NCBI GenBank assembly: GCA_963966185.1
Contig: CAWZYM010000039.1
Span: forward strand, 209,501-273,500
Direction: 5' to 3'
DNA: 64,000 bases
DNA from: Rhabditoides inermis
Lineage: Eukaryota > Nematoda > Chromadorea > Rhabditida > Rhabditidae
Position numbers and translations under genes: made by a program. Below are positions 11,069 through 22,619 of this stretch, piece after piece. How positions within the stretch are numbered: the first letter of the stretch is position 1; each line of letters begins with the position of its first letter. The notes under the pieces are model-generated. The model searched no databases, was not told the DNA's origin, and saw only the letters and a program-made list of their open reading frames with translations.

Positions 11069-12351
11069 TCATTTGTGACGAGGTTTGAATGAAGATGTTG
11101 TGAACACTGAGGACACTTTCTTCTCGCGGCGACAAATGAAGAACTCTGAAAGAGGTTTTTATATCGAGATGAAGGAAAATATAGAGCGTACTTCTTCGCA
11201 ATTCCTTGCTCTGCAGAACCGATAGAATAGGGACCAACGAGACAAACAGTAATCTCATATTCTCACGGATAGCAAATGATTCTGAAAAAAAAAAGCATTT
11301 GTGGTAAAACTCGCCAACCTAAATGTGGAAATGATTTTTGAATGTAGAAATACCCGTCACAGATCTATAAGTAACATAACACTCGAATTAAGTTTTAGTA
11401 TGCACACCAAGTATCCGATGAGAATAGCGAATGAGTGCAGCAACATTTTAATTTCGGCTCCCATTGTCAAAATATTAGTTTTATTCGTTGATTTTCGCAT
11501 TTTAAAAATTTTCATGAAAATTGCAAAATAGAGAATACACGCTGATATCAACAAAATGTAATCGTGATAATCAAGTATCTAGAAAATGTTTACTGTGTTT
11601 ACTCCTTTTTCCGTATGCCTTCGCTTACCAAAGAATTTCCGATGTCGTGAACGAAATCAGGAAATTCAAAATAAACATCATCACTTCCAATCGTGAAATA
11701 AATTCTGAAAGTTAAAAAGATCTTTCATAATTGAAAATAAGGTGTCACATTTCATCGATGTCTTCTTCCAACGATTCATGATCATTAAACAACCAAATTA
11801 TCCAGCTCAATAACCAAACAATGAAGAAACATACGTACACACGAAGATTACTATGACTTTCTAGAATCAATGGTGAGTGTTTTATGCGAACTCACTTTTT
11901 GAATATAGTCTTCTCAATCTTTGGAACAACAAAAACAACAAATCTATGAAATGCGATGAGAAACGTGAACATCACTCTTCCTTCATCGGATACGTTTCCC
12001 AAAATCACGAAAGTGTTCCAGAAAATTAGGTAATACACTGACACTTCATGAACAGAAATGCTGAAAAAGACGGTGTAAGTTGTTACTTACTACTATATTA
12101 CATTTCGTACTGTAGAAATACTCCTCCAATTATGAATAGTACACATGCAATCATATTACACACAGCGAACTGCCATACGATGCGCCAGAACACAAACTAC
12201 AAAAGATTATCTGAAACATTATGTGAAAAGTGTGCACCTCTCTATGTGAACGCTTATTCATTCGAAATAAAGCTATCATAAATAGGATGTTTATAGAAGT
12301 AGCGAGTATTGCATGAATTCCGAGAAAATTTAGCAGAGCTGAATCTATCAT
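11069..12351 (-). CDS. Nematode 7TM chemoreceptor, family not assigned
   Basis: Eight exons close exactly into 306 residues: 12238-12351, 12102-12196, 11896-12060, 11749-11856, 11629-11704, 11383-11578, 11192-11281 and 11069-11145. Membrane spans are visible as GIHAILATSINILFMIALF (TM1), WQFAVCNMIACVLFIIGGVF (TM2), FTFLIAFHRFVVFVVPKIEK (TM3 end, with the R..V..P pattern of srx/srv/srt-type receptors), VYVCFFIVWLLSWIIWLF (TM4), DYILLISACILYFAIFMKIF (TM5), IKMLLHSFAILIGYLVCIL (TM6) and ENMRLLFVSLVPILSVL (TM7), with a basic tail ending FKPRHK. It is probably a chemosensory receptor. I cannot place it in a named family with confidence. Confidence 0.7.
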
Positions 12352-13045
12352 TTGAAAGATGCGCATTATTGTAAATGTTGTACGTACAAAATGTACTAGT
12401 AAGAATGAAAGAATCTGAATATAAGGGATGGCGCATGTATGTCTATGCCTCACTGCACTGGTATGCGTGATTCTAACAATTGCTTGTTAGAATTAGAGAG
12501 GGCGCGCAGCGCCCTCTCTTTTGGCTTAGGATAGGGCTCGCGCCAGAATTTTCAAGAAGCTATATCCAAAAATCATGTTAGCAGGAATGTGAACTCATCC
12601 AATTCATGTTAGTTAGATTCGCACGGTTCCGTAGGCCAGATCACTAATTGATGGCATCTTTGTATCTTTTCTCCGAAAGAAGTGATGAGCGATCTCGCGC
12701 ACCCATGAGTCGGCAGGCCAGCGTGTGGGTGGGTGGGTGGTTCCCGTCACTCTGGCTAGCTCTCTCTCCCGGCAGGCGGGCAGAGCGCGCAGAGAAATCG
12801 CGAGAGAGCACGCTGTCGGCAGAGAGCGCAGACATGCACTTACTCCACGGCGACCGAAATTAAGAGAAAAGTCGATTAAAATTGTTTCTATACAATACCA
12901 AGAAAAATATAGTTACATATACACGCAACATTGTGCGTCACATCATAAAATGTGTCACATAATAGTTTTGTGTGTACTAATTAACGACAGAGCTTGGGAA
13001 TCAGTGAGAGAAGATATTTCTATGAAATTCAACAAAAGCACATGT
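12352..13045. other. Intergenic stretch between receptor genes
   Basis: It holds a GC hairpin (AGAGGGCGCGCAGCGCCCTCT, near 12503), a GAGAGCGCGCAGAGA-type block (about 12770-12830) related to the one at 7.7-7.9 kb, and a lone ATTCAACAAAAGCACATGTA at about 13027 that looks like a fragment of the palindromic element family next to it. No gene is seen. Confidence 0.5.
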
Positions 13046-13414
13046 ATTATCTGTTAAAAAGTACTTGCGTAAAGATATTAAGTTTGTCTTGACCCAATTC
13101 AACAAAAGCGCATGCATAAAACGTTTACAAATAACAAATACTAACACAAACCTGCGCATAACGGACAGAGGACACTAACAGATGAAATGGAACAATACAA
13201 TTGAATAACGTCATACGTCCATATTAGAGAGAGAGAGAGAGAGAGAGAGAGAATACGGAGAGAGAGAGAGAAGAGAGAGGAGAGAGAAAAGGAGAGAGAG
13301 AGGCGCAGGTTTGTGTTAGTATTTGTTATTTGTAAACGTTTTATGCATGCGCTTTTGTTGAATTGGGTCAAGACAAACTTAATATCTTTACGCAAGTACT
13401 TTTTAACAGATAAT
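13046..13414. mobile_element. Palindromic MITE, second member of the 5899-6279 family
   Basis: The arms begin ATTATCTGTTAAAAAGTACT and end with its reverse complement at 13414; each is about 120 bp. The loop is a (GA)n tract (about 13207-13302). The core TTCAACAAAAGCGCATGCAT and GTTTGTCTTGACCC are shared in type with the element at 5899-6279. There is no coding capacity. Confidence 0.82.
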
Positions 13415-13762
13415 CATATCATTCCTTTCATTTCTGAATCGAAATTTTGTTTTCTCAATCAATATCAGAAGTGTCTCCGAAACAATACAAGACTGGCGCG
13501 CCAATCGTGGAAATGGGTCAGATATCATGTTAGCGGAGCCCACGTCTGTCCATACTAGTTTCTGTAGTAGTCGTATTGTTTTCGCAAAACGGCTAAGTAG
13601 GCTGTAAGTTGTATCGTTGTATGTAGGATGAGGAGATGAGGTTCGCAGATTTCAATCTTGCTTTGTCACATATTGACAATTGACATATTTTGTCAGTTGA
13701 AAAATACAGAAATTGAATAGACGTGAAAACAATACAACTCATTTTCAAGACACAGTTCACAA

Positions 13763-14596
13763 TTACATTTTTAGCAATCGTTGGAGTTTGAGTAGTTTGA
13801 GGGTGAGGGTATGGTGGATGGTAGTCGAGTGGATGCTGTCCCGTGTCTCTCGACTCGCGAACGCACCCTCTCCAGTGTACTCTCGCTGTATGCCGCGCCC
13901 CGCAATCGGGAAGACGTCGAGTGCACGGCGTTCGGAGACGGCCAGCACGTCAACATCCTCAAAGCACACCGCATCGACCATTGTTCGAAGGGGGGAGGGA
14001 GCACACCTCACGAAAGCAGATCGGTAGTCTACAATGAAGACGAGCAGAACGAGAGGGTCCAGGACTATAAGGTGGAAATATATAAACAAAGAGAAATAAA
14101 GAGAGAATGAGAGAATGAGAGAATGAGAATGAACCTGGGAATATGTTGACCATTTCCATCATGTACATAGCCACTTCTCCGATGGGACACGAGAAAATGG
14201 GTCCAAGTACAGTGATTCCACACGGTATGTACGAACACAAAACCGGGATGATGGTCTAGAATATGTATTTACTCTCTCCCCCTCTCTCCCCCCTCTCTCT
14301 CTCTCCCCCCTCTCTCTCTCTCTCTTCACCTGCACTACAAGGGAATGGAACAGTTGTATCTGTAGTCTTCTCGTTCGTTCACTCATATGCACTTTGCTGA
14401 GCTGCTTGTGCGTTTCCAGCCCGCAAAAGGCGATTGTGCCTACATTTCAATATTAACCTCACGCGAAAACCAATTATGAACTGACTGAAGCTGGCTGATA
14501 TGATGGCTCCCATTGCGAGGGCCGAGCACATCTCCCGCCAGTGCAACACCAACGAACCATCAGGGGAGTACGACTGAAGAGAGAGAGAGGGAGAGT

Positions 14597-14643
<47 letters not shown>

Positions 14644-14931
14644 TGACAACCTTGTAAGCTGATCCAAAAAAGCCGGTAACGTAGACATCTACTCCGTGTT
14701 TCAGCATGTATTCATGTATTTCAGCTCTGAAAAAAGTCTCCCTTTCTCTCTCTCTAACTCTCTCCTTCCCCTTCCTCTCTCGTTTTACCTGTACTCATCA
14801 CTTGGTGAGAGTCCAAACACACAAGCGACAAACCATATAACATACGAGAGTAAAAATACAAGAACGAAAATGGATAGCGTCTTCCATTCAGAGAAGATGT
14901 ACATGCGGTGAGGTCTACAGAAGTGTGGATG

Positions 14932-14971
<40 letters not shown>

Positions 14972-15158
14972 CAAGAATGACTCACTTGCACAGGTTTATG
15001 TATCTGTAAATGAAGTGATAGGTGAGCAGGCATAGACACTGCGAGAACATGGAACAGAATATTCCGATAGCGATGGTTCCTTGGTATCCATCGGAAAACG
15101 GACCAGCCGAGTAGGCCATGATACCAGTGTCCAACGAATAGATACACTCAACAGACAC

Positions 15159-15216
<58 letters not shown>

Positions 15217-15487
15217 GCTCTCTTGTTTTCCCGTTTCTCCTTACCGGCACTACGATAAAGTCAACTAATTCGTAACAGATCTCAAAAATCGTGAATATGA
15301 GTAACAGATATTTATATTTTCCAATTGCAGAGCGGCTCTGAAAAAAAAATCTTGTGAAAAATTAAACACATATTGCAAGTCTCACGTTGTTGGCGATGAT
15401 ATAAATGAGAAGGGTGTTGAATATAATAGTGAGGGATCCACATGTGTAGAGGACAACGTAGTGATGGAGCGGAGTGTCAGTGGGCAT
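13763..15487 (-). CDS. Str-type nematode 7TM chemoreceptor
   Basis: It starts MPTDTPLHHYVVLYT at 15487. The first exons read IIFNTLLIYIIANN then SRSAIGKYKYLLLIFTIFEI, the N.LLIYLI...S...IG.YKYL signature of the Str superfamily. Later exons give QCLCLLTYHFIYRYINLCKP (TM3 end with the HF.YRY....P motif), TLSIFVLVFLLSYVIWF (TM4), MGAIISASFSQFIIGFR (TM5), LQIQLFHSLVVQ with TIIPVLCSYIPCGITVLGPI (TM6, Q..IP....Y.P), and a TM7 exon ending LDPLVLLVFIVDYRSAFVR. The frame then runs on about 70 residues to 13763, longer than normal; the true end may be nearer 14000. Several introns hold (GA)n or (CT)n tracts. The family includes the odorant receptor ODR-10, so a sensory role is likely. Confidence 0.78.
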
Positions 15488-17063
15488 GGCTGTGCAACGT
15501 GACAACCGAAAGCATTATATACTTGTCAACAATTTTAAGAGTAACTCTGTGTGAATAGCGGTAAATGGCATGGTGCAACGAGATCTGTTCCGGAGCGGAG
15601 AAATGGTATGTTGATTTAGAGGCAAAATGTCAATGCGTCAATAGCATGACAACTTTAAATGCTACCAGATAGGTGAGTAGCAAAAGATTCCATGATTCAG
15701 AATTGGTAAGTTAGTCGACTTCACGGTTCGATCTGATGATAATTACAGAATATCATCTCATACCATCATATATGATATATGCTTCCACCTTCCCCAGACA
15801 TGCCATTGTTTTGTAGAGGTCCGTAGAGCAAGTATTTCTCTCCTATCTACTGTTCTACTTCCCACGAAATCTCATGCATTATAACTCTACACACTCTAAT
15901 CAAGTCTAATTCAAAGAATAGATCATGAATTACTGTAAGCAGCGAGTTGTGAAAAGCGATACTTCAATGTCGCAGTATCGTACGAATGAAAATCGCAGTA
16001 TTGTATATTGTAGTCTCGCATATCGCAGTATCGTAGTTTACAAATTGTCTGTTCACATAGTTTTGACAGATAAGGCTCCAAATACCAAATTTCGAGAAAC
16101 TTGCGACGGTGGTAGAAATTATTTCAAATTGTCGTCATTTTACAGAAGTGTAGTTTAGTTTGGTTGGTAATGATGTCGTGCGATGAAAAAAGGATTTAAA
16201 AAAAAACACAAGATTATACACTAAAACAATGATACAAACAAACAACTAATGACTAACGACAGGCTGTCACCACAGCCTATAGTGGGCTCGCATATGAGTT
16301 TCCTGCTTTTCACGAGAGACATTAGGGCGGTCAGAGAAAGATCCCAGTTATTTCGATGAAGTTTTCAAATTGAACATTCTTTTCAAACTAGAGCGTTACC
16401 ACTACTCTAGCTAGGTGTGATGACAGCTTTGCGAAAAAGAACTGTGAAGAATTTGTGATGAAATTTTGACTGTTTAAGACTAACGTCCCAATCTCAAACC
16501 GATTTTCCACCCCGACCTTACAGAACTCGTTGGTGTGCTTCAACCATGTTTTTGAACATAACTACTCGTTGGTGTGCTTCAACCATGTTTTTGAACATAA
16601 CTATGAAGGTCTGAATAGAATAGATAGCGACAGTGCGGACGAACACAATTTGCATCGAAATAGGCACACATGCAAATTTTTAAAATTTGCATATCCTTGT
16701 CAAATAAAGAATAGGTGTTATCAGCAGTAGTGATAGTAACTGTTGGTAACGATAAATGTCACGGTGCTGCTCAAATTGAGGCAGGACTGCAAGTTCTGTG
16801 TGGTCGGGGTCGAAAATCGGTTTGATATTGGGCGTTTAAACTGTTTAAGACTTTAGGGTACTGTAGAACTATTGGTCAACATAATGTTTTTGACGAGAAA
16901 TGTTGAGCTGAACGCAAACGAAATATATCACCGGAACTTATTTCCTGGTACACCACGCACGCAATCGTGCGAAAGAGCGCGATAGAATAGAACACAGAGC
17001 GCATAATCGCGGTCTTCAGATCGTTTCTGATAACCACCTGCAACGCACGTCGAAGTTTCGTAC
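15488..17063. other. Gene-poor AT-rich stretch
   Basis: No gene found on either strand. A short array of degenerate TCGCAGTATCGTA-like words lies at 15970-16040, and an exact 39-bp tandem duplication at 16526-16603. Flanks presumably include the promoter of the str-like gene. Confidence 0.5.
16526..16603 (+). repeat. Tandem duplication, 2 x 39 bp
   Basis: The unit beginning CTCGTTGGTGTGCTTCAACC occurs twice head to tail with no mismatch, which suggests a recent duplication. Confidence 0.92.
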
Positions 17064-17299
17064 TACTTGAAATTGAATATCCGTTTCCTGACGAATATGT
17101 TGTTGAAAATTCTAGTTTTACACGGCTCCATCTCTTAAAAAAATATTGTTACTCACGTTTGGCTTCTCTCACTTAAAAATAACATATGGAACGAACACGT
17201 TACATCGTATCGTTGAAAAACACAAAAGTGAACATGAAGTCACGAAGATAAATAAATACACAGATGACAGCTTCTGCGGCATAACTTTTCTCTAAACTT
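17064..17299 (-). pseudogene. Remnant of a 7TM receptor, last two exons
   Basis: Two candidate exons (17204-17299 and 17064-17111) join in phase across a GTAACG..ACTAG intron to give SYAAEAVICVFIYLRDFMFT followed by a basic tail ending VRKRIFNFK. This resembles the TM7 and cytosolic tail of a nematode chemoreceptor. No upstream exons with membrane spans could be found towards 17610, where the next gene begins on the other strand, so the copy looks truncated. Alternatively the upstream exons are too short to see by eye. Confidence 0.35.
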
Positions 17300-17610
17300 C
17301 TGAAAGAAATGAAAGGGAAGTTGAAGGCAGATCAAATACTCAGTCTGAACGATGTATAGCTCTGCGAAGATTTATTGTTTTGTACAAAACGAAGGTTCCC
17401 ATATTGAAATGAAATAGTGTTTCGTGGTGCAATATTTTGCAACACTCAATGTTACATGTCGTTTGGTTACATGCCGCCTGCTTCTTGTTTGTTTGTTTGT
17501 GTTATTTTCTTGTTTTCGCCAGCAAGTTTTCCCCAACGCCAACGCCAATTTTCCCTGTTGTTTTATTGTTTTGTATGCACTTATATTTTGACCACTTTTG
17601 ACTTTTGAAG

Positions 17611-20600
17611 ATGGAGGACCGTGGTGTGCCATCGCACCTCCTCCATTCACTCTTCGAGGCCCTTCCACATCACTGCTTTACCGAGCAACATGGTGCTGGT
17701 GAGTTCTTGATTTGATTCAGTCAGTTGTATGTTTGTTGTAGGGTTGAGTGTGGTCGTGTCGTTTCCGTGTTCGACCCGCCCTCTCGCAGTCGCATCCGCC
17801 ACCGCCGCCACACACAACGAGTAAGCCAGCCTTAGCCTTATCGATAGCCAGTCCCTACGTTGCATGTTGAGTTTTGTGTCGCGAGCGTACTGGTCTCTGC
17901 TCGATCGACTCGTGTACATGAACCTGGTCACGTACGAGATGATCGGGCGGCTGCTGCTCCAGGGCGAGGTAGGCGAGGAACATTGGGTCTTGTAACAACT
18001 ATGTGTGCTAGGCGGCTATTCTCCCACTGGTCGCCCACATGTTCCACATTTACGTGTACATTGTGAACTTCTCGGAGGGTGGAGTTGAGGCAGCCATCCA
18101 GGCCTACTGGCAACAGAACACGGACAAGGTCAACGACAGCTGCATGCCGCTCCTCTTGGTACGCTGTTTCTTACTATTATGTTTTTATTACTGTTTACAT
18201 CTTTGTTATTATTGTGTGTTTGTTGTTTATTTGGATTGCGTAGGATGGATCAACGAGCGAAGATGCTCAATGGGAGAAGGAGCGCGGGCAGGGCGATTGC
18301 TCTTTGACTACATGCGAGGTGGAGTGTTTCCATTCGGATATAATTAGTTTTAAAAATTATTCTAGGATGTGTTCGATGGGATCAAGGACTCGGAAACGCA
18401 CTCTGCCACTGACGAGATTCACGAGATCAATAACAACGAACTCATTCTCGCCGCTGGGTGCGTTGAGTTTTCAGTTGCCAAGTTGAGCTTAGATCCACAT
18501 TAGCTATATTTTAGACGTTTTGTTGTTTTCCATGCTGATCAACTGGTGTGTATTTTGCGTGTTACAGCGACGCTCCTCTGGTCGATGAAAGTGATCACGA
18601 ATACGACTATTGGAGCTGTGATGAAAGACAGCGCTCTTTCTCCGTCTCCACTGCCTACTCGGTCTGCCCACTTATATTACCGTTTAATAATCATGTCTCA
18701 GGTGGACTCCGATAGTTCGATCCGCACCGCGGTCTCGGAATCACTGTGCAGTACGGGGTGAGAGGTGTGGTGTTGTTGGAATGTGCGCATTGTATTGCAG
18801 GGCGGATGAGTTGTCGAGCAGTGAGGGACTGCAGGCGGATGAGGAAACGTGTGACAGGTGCGTACACCCCTCTTAGTCTAGGTTACGTTGTGTTAGCAGA
18901 GTGGACGAGACTGTGGAAGACGCGAGCTTGTCGCAGCAGCTAGCTGCGGTGGACAAGACGGATCGGTAAGTTGCTCCAACTACGCGGTTATTTTGTTAGT
19001 GGTGCTTTCAGTGTGAACCTCAGTGCCAATGGTGAGAAGCCGGTGGGCGGACCCAAAGTGAACATGGGATGGGACAAGTTGATTGCCACCCTGGAGACGA
19101 CTGCCGAGAGGACAGACGCCGAGCGTCTCTGGTCATCGGTGCGTCTTTGGTCTATGGACGGAGAACAGCCTGTGCAGACAGAAGAGGGCGAGAGCGAGCA
19201 GGAGGACGAGAGGTATGCAGTGAATACGGTATGCGGATGTGATTGTTTGTGTTTAGTATGGTGTCTTCTGTGGAGGCTGAGGATGGAGATGAGGAGAAGG
19301 ATGACATCTCAATTGAGAGCGGATCATTGTCCAATGAAGACATTCGGGTGGAGAGGGAGCAGAATGAGAATGAGGTGGAGGGATGTGCGGGTGAACAGGT
19401 GGACAGTGCGGTTGAGGGCATGGAGACGATTCTCATGAACGCGAAACAGTCTGCAGTGTGAGTATGTCGCTTGTCATAGATTGTTATACCACTAGATTGT
19501 ATTATTTGGATTAATTGATAGATAGTTTTGTTTCTAGCGACGCGTGTATGGCGAATGTGGCTGCGGCGGTAAAGGGAGACGAGGCGGTGGATGGAGGGGA
19601 GGGTTCGGGCAGTGACAGTGAGGGCGAGCAGCCACTCGAGGCAGCCATCCCGGACGAGAAGCGGCAGAGGGAGAAGATCGATCACATCGTCCACTTGACC
19701 AAGACCGCGCACGTGGCTACCGAGTTAGTTGAATACTCTGCAACTGTGAAAATAGAGTTATACGTGTTTAGCGTGTCTTCGAAGATGGCTATGAAGCGAG
19801 TGGGCGGATGCAAGAAGAAGAAGTGTTGGTGCGGGAAGCATGGCGATAGGAAGGAGGCGAAGGAGACTGAGAAGCACAGGCTGGAGAGACTGCTCTTCGA
19901 GAAGAGCCACGGGTGAGATAGAGACACACTTCGGAAAGATGTGAGGGACTTTCAGCTCTGTTCTCGTGTGCAAGCAGAAGCAGAAGGTATACTACAACGA
20001 TGGCATCCGAGTGTATCCGAGTGAAGAGGCTGAGCCGACAGGCGAGACGAGGTATGCAGTGTATCGACCGATGAGTGACAGCCTCATGTCGAAGCTGTTG
20101 CTAATTATGACCTTGTGAAATTAAATGATGTATTGATTGGTTTCTAGGACTGAGAATGAGGGGCGAGATTATGATGTGGTGAAGAAGAACGACGAGCAGG
20201 AGGGGCAGGGACAGGCTGACGATGAGAAAGTGGCGGAGACGGTGGAGAAGGAAGAAACCGTTGTCAAGGACAAGGAGGCGACTCGCGAGGAGACGGCGAA
20301 GGTGAATCCAAAGTCACATACCGACTACGGTGTTCGTGCGGGAAGCATGGTCGCTGTTTGTTTATTTTGTATTTACGTAGGCATCCTGCCCGGGTGGAGA
20401 AGGAGAAGTGGTTGAGAAGGAGAAGGAGCAGTGTGCGATGACGCAAACATCTGATGATCGACAGGCGAAGGCGGAGCAGAAGAAGCGGGAACACAAGGTG
20501 ATTACAGTGTCGCATGTTGTTGTTCATCATGCCTACGCAGGTATCGTGCTCTTCTCAGGCTGTGGAGGAGGAGGAGGATGTGATGGGGGCGGAGGTGACG

Positions 20601-21960
20601 GAGGAGGAGGCATGTGTCGCCGTCCACATCTACTGCCAAGTGATCGGAGCACAGATTGTGAGTGGAGACATGAATGCATACATACAAGGTGGAGTGGAGA
20701 GTGATGTGTGATGGATTGCAGCGTGTGGGTGTGTGCGAGGAGGGTCGTCGCGCCGTCGTGCGCCTCTCCGGGATTAGTGGAGTGATCGTGTTCGGACGGG
20801 ACGGCGAGCCGGGCGGCAAGTGAGCGAGCAGGGAGGGGCAGCGGGAGAGAGAGGGCACTCTTGCAGGTTCTCTGCGTTGCTTCGTCGTCTGCGCAAGCTG
20901 CAGCTCTACCCGGAGGAAATCGATGTGAGTGGTTATCGAGATAATGTGTCTGAGATAATGTGTTTATTTATACTTTATGAAAACGTTAATACAAACAAAG
21001 ATTTTACTGACAGAGACAGATGTCGTGTTAAGATCGACACCCGCTCGGAAGAGCTACGCTGTGTCTTCGCTCTCGTGCGGGATATGCTCAATTGGGAGTG
21101 GATATTAATTGGTTGTTATTGATTGTCGTTTTGCAGTCCCTGCGTGCAGCGAGTTGGATCTGCGAGTGCAGCGCATCACCCGCTACTACTGGGAGATGAA
21201 GTAATACACCTAAATGGAATATTTATAAACAACCCATGAGTTATGGATAGTCAATAGTAATCTACAGTGCAGTAGATTTTTTATTGTTTTTGTTGTCTTT
21301 GTCAGGCAGTTACCGACTACAATGTGTGTTTGAGGACTCTGGTGAAGCTGGAGCATGTTTCCCACGTGTCCTGCCCCCTTGTGCCCCGATTCCTGGCTGA
21401 CAAGCAGAAGGGAAAGTGAGTGGGGAAGGGAGGAGGAGGCTGGGAGAGACGACTGGGTTGAGGTACCTGCCGTTGATCGCCCGCTACGTGCTGCCCCGCC
21501 TCGCCTCTCGCTTCTCGACGCAGCTCATTCTGGCCGAGCAGACGAGTGAGTGCCAGTGGGGACAGAATGGTACACGGAGAACGGCTTTCAGACGGCAGCC
21601 ACTCGCTCTGGTTCCGCTGTGTCCGCTTCTGCGCTCTGGGTGTCACTGTGCAGGGATTTTGGTGGGTATTTAAATATGTTGAATAGTAATTGTGTTTAGT
21701 GACCCGTTTGTCGCGTTGCTGAATCAGCTGATCGTCAATCGGTGGCTGCCCGGATTCAAGGATCTTGTCAAGAAACTGCCGGATGTGGTGAGGGCGAGGG
21801 GAGAGGGGAATGGAATGTTGGATATGTGTTGCAGGACACTTCTCGATTCGCTCGCGAGCTGAGTCAGAAGGTGCGCACGGAGCAGGGTGTGTTCGAGAGG
21901 CGGGAGAAGCACAGGGCTGGCTGCCGCCACTGCAAGAAGAGACCCACCTTCGCAGAGTGA
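17611..21960 (+). CDS. Large multi-exon protein with acidic middle, unknown family
   Basis: Phases link from MEDRGVPSHLLHSLFEALPH at 17611 through about twenty exons to ...GCRHCKKRPTFAE and a stop at 21958. The N-terminal part is helical (SRAYWSLLDRLVYMNLVTYE; ILPLVAHMFHIYVYIVNF). The middle, about 18370-20480, is strongly acidic and Ser/Glu/Lys-rich and probably disordered. The C-terminal third is folded again: VHIYCQVIGAQI, VVRLSGISGVIVFGRDGEPG, LRRLRKLQLYPEEID, LPLIARYVLPRLASRFS and LLNQLIVNRWLPGFKDLVKK, closing with a CRHC motif too small for a zinc finger alone. I do not recognise the family and assign no function. A poly(A) signal lies at 22176. Some exon limits, for example 19790-19912, could be read in another frame. 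Confidence 0.6.
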
Positions 21961-22175
21961 GTGAGGGAGGGAGGGAGGAAGGGAGTGCAGGAAGGAGAAC
22001 ACTTTGTTATCTTGCCGACTCAGTATGTAATGATTTGATAACAATGTCCTATTTATTTAATTTGGTTGCTGATAACCAATCATTCGTTTATATTATAATG
22101 ATGAACTGTTACTTTGTTTCTATTGTATATTTGTATATGGCTGTTTTTGTATCTTGTTTGTTGTTGTTCTTTCGT

Positions 22176-22181
22176 AATAAA
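22176..22181 (+). terminator. Poly(A) signal AATAAA
   Basis: Lies about 215 bases after the stop of the 17611-21960 gene and is the first AATAAA on the plus strand after it. Confidence 0.55.
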
Positions 22182-22472
22182 GTCATTTGTAATTGTTTAT
22201 ATCAAAATATGCTTCGATTTTCTAATGTGGAAATTAATTTTTTTGTTCAGTTTTTTAAAATAACCCAGTATGTATATTTCATCCACATACAAGATACAGA
22301 GTCACCTCTCCATACGTATATCGGTATATCTCTCAAATAGGATCAAATATTGCGCACAAAATATTCCCGCACTATTTGAACTGTATTCGTGCTTTGTATA
22401 GGTCTCTTCAACTCTTGCAGATGAATTAAAAGAAAAAAAAGACACATGAAACAACTGTTCTCCACCACAATG

Positions 22473-22478
22473 TTTATT
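22473..22478 (-). terminator. Poly(A) signal for the UBR4-like gene
   Basis: AATAAA on the minus strand, about 140 bases beyond the UBR4-like stop codon. Confidence 0.6.
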
Positions 22479-22619
22479 ATCAAAGAGCACAATACATTCG
22501 CTTACAAAATATGACTCAGATTCCATTAAACCTCATAAGGTTACACACTTACAATATGCCAACAAAACATTAAAAAGTTATAGTAGTTACAAAGTAGAGC
22601 AGCCTTCTACACAAGCCTT

